Below, piece after piece: positions 9,210 to 17,896 of a DNA stretch of 64,000 nucleotides (within the stretch, counting starts at the first letter, position 1; each line of letters starts with the position of its first letter). Source of the DNA: an uncultured Woeseia sp. Lineage in GTDB: Bacteria; Pseudomonadota; Gammaproteobacteria; Steroidobacterales; Woeseiaceae. The position numbers and the translations under genes were made by a program. The notes below the pieces were generated by a model that was given only the letters and a program-made list of their open reading frames with translations, did no database searches and was not told the DNA's origin. The DNA is taken from positions 12,876-76,875 of the forward strand of contig CALALV010000038.1 of assembly GCA_937925605.1 (NCBI GenBank). Direction: 5' to 3'.

Positions 9210-9869
9210 TCACATGCCCAGGACTTCTTCCGCGCGTTCGTACACCGCGTCGAAGCGCCGCGCGAGCGGCACGCTCGCCGCGCGGCAGCCCTCGACGACC
9301 TCTTTCGACCAGCGCGCGTAGGCCTGCATCCGTTCGTTGTCCCAGTCAGCCGGCGGCGCGTCGAGCAGGTCGGACAGGTTCGCGATCTTGTCCGCGAGCT
9401 TGACCTGCCGCGCCCCGGTCGAAAGCCGCGGCGCCTTGACGACCTGCAGGCGCTTGCGGGCCTGCTTGGGCAGCGACTTGTCGTCCGTCACTTCCATGAC
9501 CAGGCTGGCGATCTTCGGGCCGAAGCGCTCCTCGAGTTCCTCGGCCGTGGTTGCAGTATCCTCTACCGTGTCGTGCAGCAGGCCGGCGGCGAGGATATTC
9601 GCGTCGCTGACGTCGCCCACCTGCCGGAGCAGGTCGAGCACGGCGATCGGGTGGTTGATGTAGGGCGTGCCGGCGGCGTCCTTGCGGCGCTGGCCGGCGT
9701 GCCGCTCCGCGGCGAAGCTCGTGGCCGCGACGACGAGGTCGAGGCCGTCCATGCCCTGCAGCCAGCCCGCCAGCCACGGGTCGTCCTCGGCCAGGCTGCG
9801 GCGCAGGCCGTCAATGAACTGCCGGCCCGCCTCGGAGCGGTGTTGCCTGCGTTTCGGTTCGTTATCCAT
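9210..9869 (-). CDS. HD-domain (p)ppGpp hydrolase-like protein (small alarmone hydrolase type)
   Basis: 219 aa with the hydrolase half of RelA/SpoT-type proteins and no synthetase domain. Visible elements are the His of RHAGQRRKDAAGTPYINHP, the HD pair in AAGLLHDTVEDT, and the distal Asp in VKLADKIANLSDL, all expected Mn-binding or catalytic positions of the MESH1/SAH group. That group hydrolyses ppGpp and in some members NADPH. An N-terminal extension of about 45 residues precedes the domain. It is divergent from the DUF3461 gene across a 463-base gap. The biochemical role is family knowledge; the exact substrate is inferred. Confidence 0.85.
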   Translation of the reverse strand: MDNEPKRRQHRSEAGRQFIDGLRRSLAEDDPWLAGWLQGMDGLDLVVAATSFAAERHAGQRRKDAAGTPYINHPIAVLDLLRQVGDVSDANILAAGLLHDTVEDTATTAEELEERFGPKIASLVMEVTDDKSLPKQARKRLQVVKAPRLSTGARQVKLADKIANLSDLLDAPPADWDNERMQAYARWSKEVVEGCRAASVPLARRFDAVYERAEEVLGM

Positions 9870-10332
9870 TCGGGTTTCTCTCCTGTCGGCGCAGGCGGGG
9901 CGACGGCGGCCCGCGCGTTGGTGTCCGGCCCGCCGTCGGGCCGGTCGTTCGGTCGTGCGTCGGTTTTCGGGATGTCCGGCGACGAGCCGGAAGAGAATCA
10001 GCGGGACGCTGTGGTCGGGAACCCGGATTGTCGGTGCCTCCGTGGAGAACAGAGGGGTGTCTTCCCGCTATCAATACTAGCAAGGGCCGCGGCCGGGCGG
10101 CAGCTTACATGTCGCGCAACAGGAGCGTAGAATTCAGGAAATACCCGCCCGGCGCGTCCTGTGCCCGGCAGCAGTTCCCCCAGGCTTTGAAGGTACCCGG
10201 CACGCTGCTTGAGGCTATCCCGGCCACCCTGTTGCGCAGGATGTGACAGCGTTGTCAAAGCGTGGCAGTATCGCGTTCGTGCGCCGCCCGCGACGGGCGC
10301 TGGCAGCGCTACTGACCCGAGGACCCGCTGCG
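9870..10332. other. Intergenic region between divergent alarmone hydrolase and DUF3461 genes
   Basis: 463 bases without a believable gene; short frames here encode low-complexity Arg/Pro-rich peptides. The region carries the LacI-type dyad at 10244-10257. No clear promoter hexamers or hairpin terminators were seen. Confidence 0.5.
10244..10257. promoter_or_regulatory. LacI-type operator TGACAGCGTTGTCA upstream of DUF3461 gene
   Basis: A 14-base dyad, TGACAGCG/TTGTCA, with the central CG typical of LacI-family operators. The identical 14-mer occurs at 57426-57439 beside the LacI gene and TonB receptor of this window. It lies 75 bases before the DUF3461 start. An exact chance match of this length within 64 kb is very unlikely. 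Whether the window's LacI binds here is inference. Confidence 0.6.
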
Positions 10333-10731
10333 ATGAGCAATTCCGACGAGCAGCCGTATCCCACGCTGTCGCGCATGGGTGTGACGGCGACCAAACAGAT
10401 CGCCAACTACTACATCACGAGCATGAATCTCGTCGACGTCCTGCGGATCAACTATGACCGGCCGAAAGACTCGTGCCTGCCGAGCAGTCGCACCTACAAG
10501 TTTCCGCGCGTACCGGAATGCCCGCCGGACGAGCAGCCGTCGAGCAGGCTCAAGATGCACCCGACGCTGCTCGACGCCGTGGGTGAGTTGAAGGACATCC
10601 TCGGCAGGAAAAGTCGCAAGGAGACGCTCGCCGAGGAAATCCTCGACGAGATCGAACAGCTCGAAGAGGACATCGCCATCCGCGTCGAACGGCTGCGCGT
10701 CCTGACCGCGCAGATACCGGCCGCCCGCTGA
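10333..10731 (+). CDS. DUF3461 family protein
   Basis: 132 aa, matching the DUF3461 family as I know it: an opening YPTL(S/T)xMG followed by a core where VDVLRINYDRPKDS and LPSSRTYKFPR align with the family pattern DVLxIYYKRxKGSxLPxSxKxxFxR. The C-terminal third is a charged helix (LAEEILDEIEQLEEDIAIRVERL), likely coiled coil. It is cytoplasmic and of unknown function. The ATG at 10333 is chosen because the family begins there; an in-frame upstream start at 10243 lies inside the operator and would add an unusual Arg-rich leader. Regulation by a LacI-type repressor is suggested by the upstream dyad. Confidence 0.85.
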   Translation: MSNSDEQPYPTLSRMGVTATKQIANYYITSMNLVDVLRINYDRPKDSCLPSSRTYKFPRVPECPPDEQPSSRLKMHPTLLDAVGELKDILGRKSRKETLAEEILDEIEQLEEDIAIRVERLRVLTAQIPAAR

Positions 10732-10907
10732 ACGCCGTCAAGGCTACCGCGGTTCGCTTCTCCCGGCGGCAGGTTGCCGCTGGCAACCCCAGGCGCCGAG
10801 GCGCCGCTAGGACGATACGCACACGGTCCGGCCGCTCCTGCCGCCGCCGCGGCTGGCCGGCGCTCTTCGGCATCGCGGCGCTTGCGTGGCTGCCGGCCCC
10901 GGCGGCC

Positions 10908-11867
10908 ATGGCTCTGCCCGGTGCCCTGTTCGCCGACGACTCGCTGCTAAAGCTCGAGCTCTCCGGTCCGCTGCAGCCCCTGCTCGAGCAGCGCGAGGAG
11001 CGCCCGGAAATCGGCTTCACGCTGCGCGCGCAGGGCCGCGAGCACGCCGTGACGCTCCGGGCGCGCGGCAACAGCCGCCTCCGCCTGTGCGACTTCCCCC
11101 CGCTGCGCATTACGTTCGTTGGCGACGACACGCGGGATTCCGTGTTCGAAGGCCAGCGGCAACTGAAATTCGTCAGCCATTGCGATCGGGAAGGCGCCGA
11201 ACGCTACGACGTCCGCGAGGAATACGCGGCCTACCGGATCTTCAACCTGCTGACCGACGCAAGCTACAGGGTGCGGCTGCTGCAGGTGACCTGGGAGGAC
11301 ACGGGCGGCGCCGCCGCCGGCGACGAAGCAATTCACTACGGGTTCCTCATCGAACCGGCCGCGTCCCTGTCAGCGCGCCTCGCTGCGGCGCCGGCCAGCG
11401 TTCCCGGCGTGGTGCTGAGCGCGCTCGACAAACCGCAGGCGGCGCTCGTCTACGTGTTCCAGTACCTGGTCGGCAATACCGACTGGTCGCTGGCCACGGC
11501 CCACGGCGAGACGGCCTGCTGCCACAATGTCGACCTGTTCGAGCGCGACGGGCGACTCGTTGCCGTGCCCTACGACTTCGACCTGTCCGGGCTCGTCGAC
11601 GCGCGCTACGCGAAGCCGGACCCGAGCCTGCGCCTGCGCTCCGTGACCCAGCGTCGCTACCGCGGCTACTGCATGGCGCGCGAGCCGCTGGCGCGTGCGC
11701 TCGAGCTCGTTCGCGAGAGGGAGCCCGAGGTGCTGGCGGTCGCGTCCGGGCTGCCGGGCTTGTCCGCTCGCGTGCAGCAGCGCAAGGCGCGTTTCCTCGG
11801 CAAGTTTTTCCGCGAAGCCGCGGATTCCGAGCGCCTGCTGCGACGCTTCGAGGGCCGCTGTCTCTGA
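10908..11867 (+). CDS. CotH-kinase-like protein, N-terminus uncertain
   Basis: 319 aa from the first ATG. The body resembles distant CotH-like proteins (atypical kinase fold): RGNSR near the start, KFVSHC, then LVYVFQYLVGNTDWS and VPYDFDLSG, which look like the catalytic-loop and metal-binding (DFG-like) positions. The assignment is by motif only. The start is odd: in the same frame upstream of 10908 a hydrophobic stretch reads LFGIAALAWLPAPAAMA, exactly like the core and cleavage region of a signal peptide. That frame has no ATG, GTG or TTG before running into the previous gene, so a rare start codon, a frameshift or a sequencing error upstream is possible. The mature protein is probably extracytoplasmic. 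Confidence 0.7.
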   Translation: MALPGALFADDSLLKLELSGPLQPLLEQREERPEIGFTLRAQGREHAVTLRARGNSRLRLCDFPPLRITFVGDDTRDSVFEGQRQLKFVSHCDREGAERYDVREEYAAYRIFNLLTDASYRVRLLQVTWEDTGGAAAGDEAIHYGFLIEPAASLSARLAAAPASVPGVVLSALDKPQAALVYVFQYLVGNTDWSLATAHGETACCHNVDLFERDGRLVAVPYDFDLSGLVDARYAKPDPSLRLRSVTQRRYRGYCMAREPLARALELVREREPEVLAVASGLPGLSARVQQRKARFLGKFFREAADSERLLRRFEGRCL

Positions 11868-11913
11868 TGAGCCGCCGGGCGGGCGTGCCGCCCGTGCGAC
11901 GCCGTGCCGCGAG

Positions 11914-12927
11914 CTACCCGTCTGCTGCCTGCATGACTGCGTCCAGGAGCCCCTGCGTGGCCAGGCTGGCACGCGCCCAGCGTTCGCGCAGCGCATCGCT
12001 GGCTGCGGCCGCGGCGAAATCCTCGAACATCAGGGCTGCCCCGGAGGCGCGCGAGTCGACGCGAATCAGCTTTTCAGCGGCGTCGCCCGCCCGTGTCCCG
12101 GCGTAGCGATAGCTCGCGGAGCCGTCGGCACTTTCGCTCGTGAAGTGCTCCATGCGCAGTGTGCCCCGGGGGCCGGACAGCTCGAGCGCGATGTCGTCCC
12201 GGGACGTATCGAATCCGCAGCGCCAGGTCGACACCGAGTCGTCGTCGAACAGCAGGCGGCCTTCCGCCGCCACGATCGCGCCGGTCCCGGGGTCCCGGCG
12301 CAGGCTTGCGCGGGCTTTCCCGATCGGTTGCTCGGGCACCAGGTACTCGAGCGCGGCGCGCAGGTTGTACCAGCCGAGGTCGCCGAGCGCGCCCAGCGGC
12401 TCGAGTGACACGTCATAGCGGATGTCGCTGCGATCCGGGAGCGGAATGCGGAAACTCGAATCGAGCGTGCGTGGCCTGCCAACCAGGGTGTCGGCGTCCC
12501 GTTGCACGGCCGTGTAACGCGGATGATGAACGAAATGGGTCGCGTCCATGAAGCATACATCTGCCTCGCGGCATGCGTCGACGATACGCTCGAGCGAGTC
12601 GACACTCGCGAACGGTTTCTCGGCCAGCACGTGTTTGCCGGCCCTGGCCGCGGCGACCGCGATTGCCTCGCGCACGCCGGTCGGTGTCGCTACGTAAACC
12701 GCGTCGACGTCGTCGGCCAGCATACTGTCGAGCGAGTCAGTGGCGGAGCGTGCTCCGAATTCAGCGGCGAACGCCCGGGCCGACGACAGGCGCCGGCTCG
12801 TGACGGCGGCGAGTGCGCCCACGGGGCAGTCGCGCAACACCTCGGCCATCGAGCGGGCAATCCGGCCGGTGCCGACGAAGCCCCAGCGCAGTGTGTCGAC
12901 TCGACCCTGGTCAGCTGCGTTGTTCAT
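11914..12927 (-). CDS. Gfo/Idh/MocA family oxidoreductase
   Basis: 337 aa NAD(P)-dependent dehydrogenase. The N-terminal Rossmann motif WGFVGTGRIAR is at about residues 15-25, VDAVYVATPTGVR follows, and the catalytic-region motif is HVLAEKPFA (EKP with its Lys). The C-terminal half has the usual substrate domain (GALGDLGWYNLRAALEYL). Substrates in this family are mostly sugars, inositols or their derivatives; none is identifiable here. The ATG at 12927 is used because the Rossmann strand follows shortly after and the upstream extension does not look like protein. It is divergent from the TPR/TolB-like gene. Confidence 0.92.
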   Translation of the reverse strand: MNNAADQGRVDTLRWGFVGTGRIARSMAEVLRDCPVGALAAVTSRRLSSARAFAAEFGARSATDSLDSMLADDVDAVYVATPTGVREAIAVAAARAGKHVLAEKPFASVDSLERIVDACREADVCFMDATHFVHHPRYTAVQRDADTLVGRPRTLDSSFRIPLPDRSDIRYDVSLEPLGALGDLGWYNLRAALEYLVPEQPIGKARASLRRDPGTGAIVAAEGRLLFDDDSVSTWRCGFDTSRDDIALELSGPRGTLRMEHFTSESADGSASYRYAGTRAGDAAEKLIRVDSRASGAALMFEDFAAAAASDALRERWARASLATQGLLDAVMQAADG

Positions 12928-13125
12928 GGTTTCCGATTCCGCTCCGGCCCCCGACGATACCCTATCGCCGGCCAGTCCCGGAACTCGCGCGGCAACCGGG
13001 CTATCCTCGATTACGTCGTATCCGACCCGAGCGTATTTGCGAAACGGCGCAGCAACTCCCTGCGGACGCGGGCGCGATCGGTGGTATCTTATGGCGCCAG
13101 CGGATACGTTGGCCGGGGGAGAGCC

Positions 13126-14964
13126 GTGCATTCGTTTTTCAAGGAGCTGACTCGTCGCAACGTCGTCCGCGTCGGCATTGCCTACGTCGTGGTCGGCTGG
13201 CTGATGGCGCAGGTGGCGGAACTACTGTTCGACGCTTTCGGTGCTCCCGACTGGGCGCTCAAGACGCTGCTGGTCTTCATCGCCATCGGTTTTCCATTTG
13301 CGCTGCTGTTCGCCTGGGCGTTCGAGCTGACGCCCGAGGGCCTCAAGCGCACCGCGGAAGTGGATGCCAGCGAGTCGGTGACGCACTCCACGGGGCGCAA
13401 GCTCGACCGCATGATCATCGGCGTGCTCGTCATCGCGCTCGGCTACTTCGTCTGGGAGTCGCGCTTCGCGGCTGCGCCCGACGCCGAATCCGCTTCGGCG
13501 GCCGCGAGCACGGCGGGCACCGCGACGCCGACCGCCATCGCGGCGTCCGTCGCCGTGCTGCCTTTCGTCAACCTGTCCTCGGATCCCGAGCAGACCTGGT
13601 TTGCCGACGGCCTGACCGAGGAAATCCTGAACTCGCTGGTGCGCATTCCCGACCTGCTGGTCGCCGCGCGCACCTCGTCCTTCGCTTACAAGGGCACCGA
13701 GCAGACCGTGCCGGAGATCGCCCGCGAACTCGGCGTGAGCCACGTGCTCGAAGGCTCCGTGCGCCGCGGTGGCGAGCGGATCCGCGTCACGGCGCAGCTG
13801 ATCCGGGCCGACGACGGCTTCCATCTCTGGTCCGAGACTTACGATCGCGACATGGCCGACGTCATCAGTATCCAGGAGGACGTCGCGTTCGAGATCGCGC
13901 AGGCTTTGAAGACCGCAATGGATCCCGACGCGCTGGCGCAGATGGTTGCTGCCGGCACGCGGTCCGTCGAAGCTTACGAGGCCTACCTGAACGGGCTCGC
14001 ACGCTTTCGCGAAACGTCGACCAGCGGCGACCGTTACCTGATGCTCGAGGCACAGGAGACACTGGAGCGCGCTACCGAGATCGACCCCGATTTCTCCGAC
14101 GCCTACGTGTGGCTGGCGCAGTTCTGGGCGATTCAGCTGACGCGGTCGGACCTTAACTACGGCCTGGTCGACCTCACCCACGCCGAGATGACCCGCAAGT
14201 TCAATGCGGCCATCGACAACGCGATACGCACCGAATCGAACCCGGTCGACCGGGCGGGCAAGCAGGCGTTCAAGGCTTTCCAGAATCTCGCCTTCCGTGA
14301 CGCGATGCGCTACAGCAGCGAGTTTTTCGCCGCCCGCCCGAACGACTTCATCGCCCGCGGCCAGCAGATCGGGCTGCTGACCGTGTTCGGGCGCTACGCG
14401 GAGGCGGCCGAACTGGCTCGCGAGACAGCCTCGATGGAAGTCGACACGCTCGGCTTCAGCAACGACGCGACCTTCACGATGCTCTGGGGCGGCACGCCGG
14501 AACAGGTTCGCGAGGCGGCGAACGAGGCGATCCGCCGCTACCCGAACGAGACACAGACGCTGTACCAGGCCCATCGCGGCCTGCTCTGGGCCGGCGACGT
14601 CGACGGCGCGAGCCGGCTCGTGCCGATACTTGCGGCCAGCGACCTGGAGGAGGAGAACAGGCTGCTGGTCACGCTGCGCCAGGCCTGCGCGGAACGGCGG
14701 CTCGAGGATGCAGCACGCATAGCCGAGCGCCTGCTGGCGGACTTCGACGTCGGCTGGATCGTCCACAAGATTCTCGGCGACGAGACGGCGGCGACGGAAA
14801 GCCTGCGCCCGCTGGACAACCCCGCCGACCTCGCGGCCCTGGCGGGCTACCTCGGCTACGGCAGCTTCGACCCGCGGCCGTACCCGAACCTGGTGGCCCT
14901 GCTGGAACGCGAGGGCATCGAGCGCGGCGAGCCGATCGCCGTGCCGTACCGCTGCAACCGCTGA
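13126..14964 (+). CDS. Membrane-anchored TolB-like / TPR protein
   Basis: 612 aa. The GTG start at 13126 has a strong GGGGGAGAG just upstream; longer frames overlap the divergent oxidoreductase. The N-terminus opens FFKELTRRNVVRVG and has three membrane segments (about 14-32, 46-66, 95-110), with FELTPEGLKR between the second and third. Next comes a TolB N-terminal/FlgO-like domain (about 135-260: VAVLPFVNLSSDPEQTWFADGL, then LEGSVRRGGERIRVTAQLI). The rest is helical repeat with TPR-like units. In related proteins this domain is often joined to a winged helix or adenylate cyclase; here neither is present. A scaffold or sensory role at the inner membrane is inferred. Confidence 0.85.
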   Translation: MHSFFKELTRRNVVRVGIAYVVVGWLMAQVAELLFDAFGAPDWALKTLLVFIAIGFPFALLFAWAFELTPEGLKRTAEVDASESVTHSTGRKLDRMIIGVLVIALGYFVWESRFAAAPDAESASAAASTAGTATPTAIAASVAVLPFVNLSSDPEQTWFADGLTEEILNSLVRIPDLLVAARTSSFAYKGTEQTVPEIARELGVSHVLEGSVRRGGERIRVTAQLIRADDGFHLWSETYDRDMADVISIQEDVAFEIAQALKTAMDPDALAQMVAAGTRSVEAYEAYLNGLARFRETSTSGDRYLMLEAQETLERATEIDPDFSDAYVWLAQFWAIQLTRSDLNYGLVDLTHAEMTRKFNAAIDNAIRTESNPVDRAGKQAFKAFQNLAFRDAMRYSSEFFAARPNDFIARGQQIGLLTVFGRYAEAAELARETASMEVDTLGFSNDATFTMLWGGTPEQVREAANEAIRRYPNETQTLYQAHRGLLWAGDVDGASRLVPILAASDLEEENRLLVTLRQACAERRLEDAARIAERLLADFDVGWIVHKILGDETAATESLRPLDNPADLAALAGYLGYGSFDPRPYPNLVALLEREGIERGEPIAVPYRCNR

Positions 14965-14983
14965 CGGCGCAAGGGCCGGCGAC

Positions 14984-15015
14984 AAAAAAGGCCGGCGGAA
15001 TTGCTCCCGCCGGCC
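14984..15015 (-). terminator. Rho-independent terminator of the subtilase gene
   Basis: Read on the minus strand, a 9-bp GC stem (14990-14998 paired with 15007-15015, GGCCGGCGG) with an 8-base loop is followed by six T. It lies 21 bases past the end of the subtilase gene, which it should terminate. It may also slow transcription arriving from the TPR gene on the other strand, although no T tract follows in that direction. Confidence 0.85.
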
Positions 15016-15035
15016 CAGTCCAGACGCGCTGGGTT

Positions 15036-17621
15036 CTACGGTCTCGCGATGGTGATCACCGGAGACGTCCAGCTCTCGTTATGCGCAGGGTTCGTGTCCT
15101 CGCCCAGCGCCTTGGTCAGCGTCATCTTGACCACGTACTGACCGTTCGGCACCACGTTGCTGCGGTTGCCGTTGGTCGTGATGCCGTCCCAGGCGAAGGC
15201 GAAGAAGCCGCCCGACGTGCTGTTGCGCGGCAGGTACTCGTCCGTCGAAACCCGGTGCCAGGCACGCCCCGTGTTCGCGTCGAAGACCTCGAGACGCAGG
15301 CGCCGCGACGCGTGGTCGAGATGCACGAGGAAGTAGGCGATGTCGCCGCCGCTCATGCTGTAGGTGGCGCCGCCCGGCTGGTTGAAGTAGCTCGTGCCGA
15401 CGAGCTTCGCCAGCCACGGGAAACCGTTCGCGGTCGGCGTCATCACCGGGATCGACTGGTAGTCGCCGACGAAGCCGGCATAGGGCACGCGGTAGACGGC
15501 ATCGCCGCCCTGTTCGCCGAGCTCGATGTAGCCGCCGTACTGGCCGCGGTCCGGTCCGGCCGGTGCCGTAATCGTCACGTTGACGCTGGCGGTTCCTCCC
15601 GGGGGCACGTTGACGCTCGGTGCACTGAAGGCGACCGAGGCGTTGGCCAGGAAGAACGACGGCGTGAACGTGCTGCCGCCGGTCGCCAGGGCCGGCGCAT
15701 GCGACAGCTCGTAGGTTACCGGGGACGAACCGTTGTTCTCGATCGTCAGGGTACGGGTGACCGGCCCGGTCTCGCTTTCACCCAGCGACAGCTTGCCCGG
15801 TTCGACTTTCGTCGTGGACTGCACGGCCCCCGGGATGTCCAGCATGCCGGCGCCCTGCCGGTGCACGTTGTCGAGGAAGCCGAGGCCGGGATTGCCCCAC
15901 CATACTTTCGGGTCCGCGCTGTTCTGCAGGATCGCGCGCACCGCGTTGGACGGTGCGTTCGGCCTGGCTTCGAGCAACAGGGCGACCGCGCCCGCGGTGT
16001 GCGGGGATGCCATCGAGGTGCCGCTGATCGTGGCAAAGCCGCCGAGTTCCAGCGGGTAGGTCGAGCGAATCAGTCCGCCCGGCGCGCCGATATCCGGCTT
16101 GAGACTCAGGTCGGGGGCGAGGCCGTAGGAACTGAACGAAGAGATCAGGCCGCCGGTCGGGTTGACGAACGCGCCGACCTGGTCGGTCCAGGTCATGTCC
16201 ACCGGCCCGGTCGCCAGGCGACTGTCGATCAGCACGCCCTCGACGTCGGAGATCGCGACGACCGGGATAATGATGGCCGGCGTCCCCGCGACCGTCGGGC
16301 TGAAGCGGCCGGCGACGTTGTTGTACAGAACCACCCCGATCGCGCCGGCGTTCTGCGCGTTCAGTGACTTCAGGTGGAACGCGCAGGTGCCGCGCCGGAC
16401 CAGCGCCACTTTGCCGGCGAGCGAGCCGGCGGCGAGCGGGTTGCAGGCGTCGTTGGCCGTCGTCGCCGTGCCGGTGCGGGCCATTGCCATGGTGCCGCTG
16501 GTCGGCGCGGCCGGGGCCGCGGCTGCCTGCCCGTAGCCGATTACGGTCGCGTCCGGGGAAATCGTGAAAGTCGCGAGGCCGACGTGCGAATTGTCGAAAG
16601 AGGCAACGCCGATGACTTTCTCGCCTACGCCGGGTGCGCCGGCGCTGTAAGCGCCGCTTGCGCCGCTGTTACCGATCGACGCGACGACCGAGACACCCTT
16701 GTTGACCAGCCGGTCTGCGGCCCGGGCGGTCGGGTATTCCGGCCACTGGAACGCCGAGCCGATGCTCATATTCAGCACCTGCATGCCGTCGGCCAGCGCC
16801 TGTTCCATTGCGGCGATCATGATGTCCGCCGTGGTGGAGCCGGTGCAGCCGAAGACGCGGTAGGCGCCGAAGGTCACGCCCGGCGCGACACCGGTGACCG
16901 CGCCGCCGGCGCCGACGATGCCGGCCACGTGCGTGCCGTGGCCGTTGCAATCATCGGGATCCGGGTCGGGTACCGCTACCGGGTTGTACGACGGGCTGGT
17001 CGGGTCCGCGTTGAACGCGTCGCCGACGAAGTCGTAGCCGAAGGCGACCCTGCAGCCGCTGCCGAAGCAGCCGCCCAGGTCCGGATGATGATAGTCGACG
17101 CCGGTATCCATCACGGCTACCCGCACTCCGGCGCCGCTCAGTCCCAGCGTATCTTGCGCGACGTCGGCGCCGGTCATGGCGAGCGCGGTGGCGAGTTCGG
17201 GGTCCGCGACGGACCCGGTTTCCGGGATAGTCAACGTGTAGACCGGGTACACGGCGGTCACGCCCGCAATGCGGCGCAGCTTGGCCAGCTGTGCGGGGCT
17301 CACGTCGATAGACAGTCCGTTCCAAAGCGTGTCGAAGGCGTAGCGCTCGGTGTAGGCGAGCTTTGCTTTCGCGGCAGCGGTACGGAAGGCCGCCTTCTCG
17401 TTGCGCACCGTCGTCAGGCTCGTGCCGTCGGCGGTGGGCGCGCTGGCAAGCTGGACGAACCAGCGCGCAGGCGTTTCGTCGAGCATTGCTGACGAGGACG
17501 GCGGGCTTGCGCCCGGATCGAGCGGATACAGCTGCTCGATGTCGCCGGATGCGGCGAGCGCGATGCCCGCACTCGCGAGCGTCGCACCGAGCAATACGCC
17601 CGGTGATCTGGATCTGGACAC
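15036..17621 (-). CDS. Secreted S8 (subtilisin-like) serine protease with PA domain
   Basis: 861 aa. A GTG start at 17621 is chosen because GGGAGGT sits six bases upstream; an ATG eight codons earlier would swallow that site. There is a signal peptide (to about residue 25, ALAAS). An I9-like propeptide (RWFVQLASAP to VTAVYPVYTL) precedes the catalytic domain: Asp in VAVMDTGVDYHHPDL, His in NGHGTHVAG, and Ser in GTSMASPHTAGAV. A protease-associated (PA) insertion (NDACNPLAAGSLAGKVALVRRGTC...) sits between the His and Ser. After the catalytic domain come beta-sandwich regions (TLTIENNGSSPVTYELSH) and a C-terminal domain. This is the order of vibriolysin/lactocepin-like exported proteases. Role: extracellular protein degradation. 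Confidence 0.95.
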   Translation of the reverse strand: MSRSRSPGVLLGATLASAGIALAASGDIEQLYPLDPGASPPSSSAMLDETPARWFVQLASAPTADGTSLTTVRNEKAAFRTAAAKAKLAYTERYAFDTLWNGLSIDVSPAQLAKLRRIAGVTAVYPVYTLTIPETGSVADPELATALAMTGADVAQDTLGLSGAGVRVAVMDTGVDYHHPDLGGCFGSGCRVAFGYDFVGDAFNADPTSPSYNPVAVPDPDPDDCNGHGTHVAGIVGAGGAVTGVAPGVTFGAYRVFGCTGSTTADIMIAAMEQALADGMQVLNMSIGSAFQWPEYPTARAADRLVNKGVSVVASIGNSGASGAYSAGAPGVGEKVIGVASFDNSHVGLATFTISPDATVIGYGQAAAAPAAPTSGTMAMARTGTATTANDACNPLAAGSLAGKVALVRRGTCAFHLKSLNAQNAGAIGVVLYNNVAGRFSPTVAGTPAIIIPVVAISDVEGVLIDSRLATGPVDMTWTDQVGAFVNPTGGLISSFSSYGLAPDLSLKPDIGAPGGLIRSTYPLELGGFATISGTSMASPHTAGAVALLLEARPNAPSNAVRAILQNSADPKVWWGNPGLGFLDNVHRQGAGMLDIPGAVQSTTKVEPGKLSLGESETGPVTRTLTIENNGSSPVTYELSHAPALATGGSTFTPSFFLANASVAFSAPSVNVPPGGTASVNVTITAPAGPDRGQYGGYIELGEQGGDAVYRVPYAGFVGDYQSIPVMTPTANGFPWLAKLVGTSYFNQPGGATYSMSGGDIAYFLVHLDHASRRLRLEVFDANTGRAWHRVSTDEYLPRNSTSGGFFAFAWDGITTNGNRSNVVPNGQYVVKMTLTKALGEDTNPAHNESWTSPVITIARP

Positions 17622-17836
17622 GGTGATACCTCCCGATGAAGACAAAATGCGGGCCGGGGGTGCGGCCCGGTTAGCTTTCGCCGTTGGGAAGGAGTCAGAA
17701 CGTTCTGTGCACTCGACTACCGACGCGACAGGTCAGACTCGGTCGAACGGACGTTCCGTGGCGTGGCGGATTCTTGCGATCCGCTCGTCGCGGCGAGCGA
17801 TGGTATAGACCTAATTCGGCGGCAACGCAAGCAAGT

Positions 17837-17857
17837 CCGGGGCAGGTCCCGCCCCGG
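17837..17857. repeat. GC hairpin downstream of aldo/keto reductase gene
   Basis: CCGGGGC at 17837-17843 pairs with GCCCCGG at 17851-17857 around a 7-base loop, 40 bases past the reductase stop on the minus strand. No T tract follows, so termination is only a possibility. Confidence 0.25.
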
Positions 17858-17896
17858 GCGGGCCGGCGCCTCGTCCGGCCGCCCTGCTGCCAGCCG

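Noticed and set aside
13126..14964. Adenylate cyclase or winged-helix (CadC/ToxR-like) regulator assignment
   Set aside because: Only the TolB-like domain and helical repeats are present; there is no cyclase metal motif and no DNA-binding winged helix.
13222..14985. 587-codon minus-strand frame opposite the TolB-like/TPR gene
   Set aside because: Composition is Arg/Gln/Val-rich with no motif, while the plus strand has good start, membrane segments and domain.
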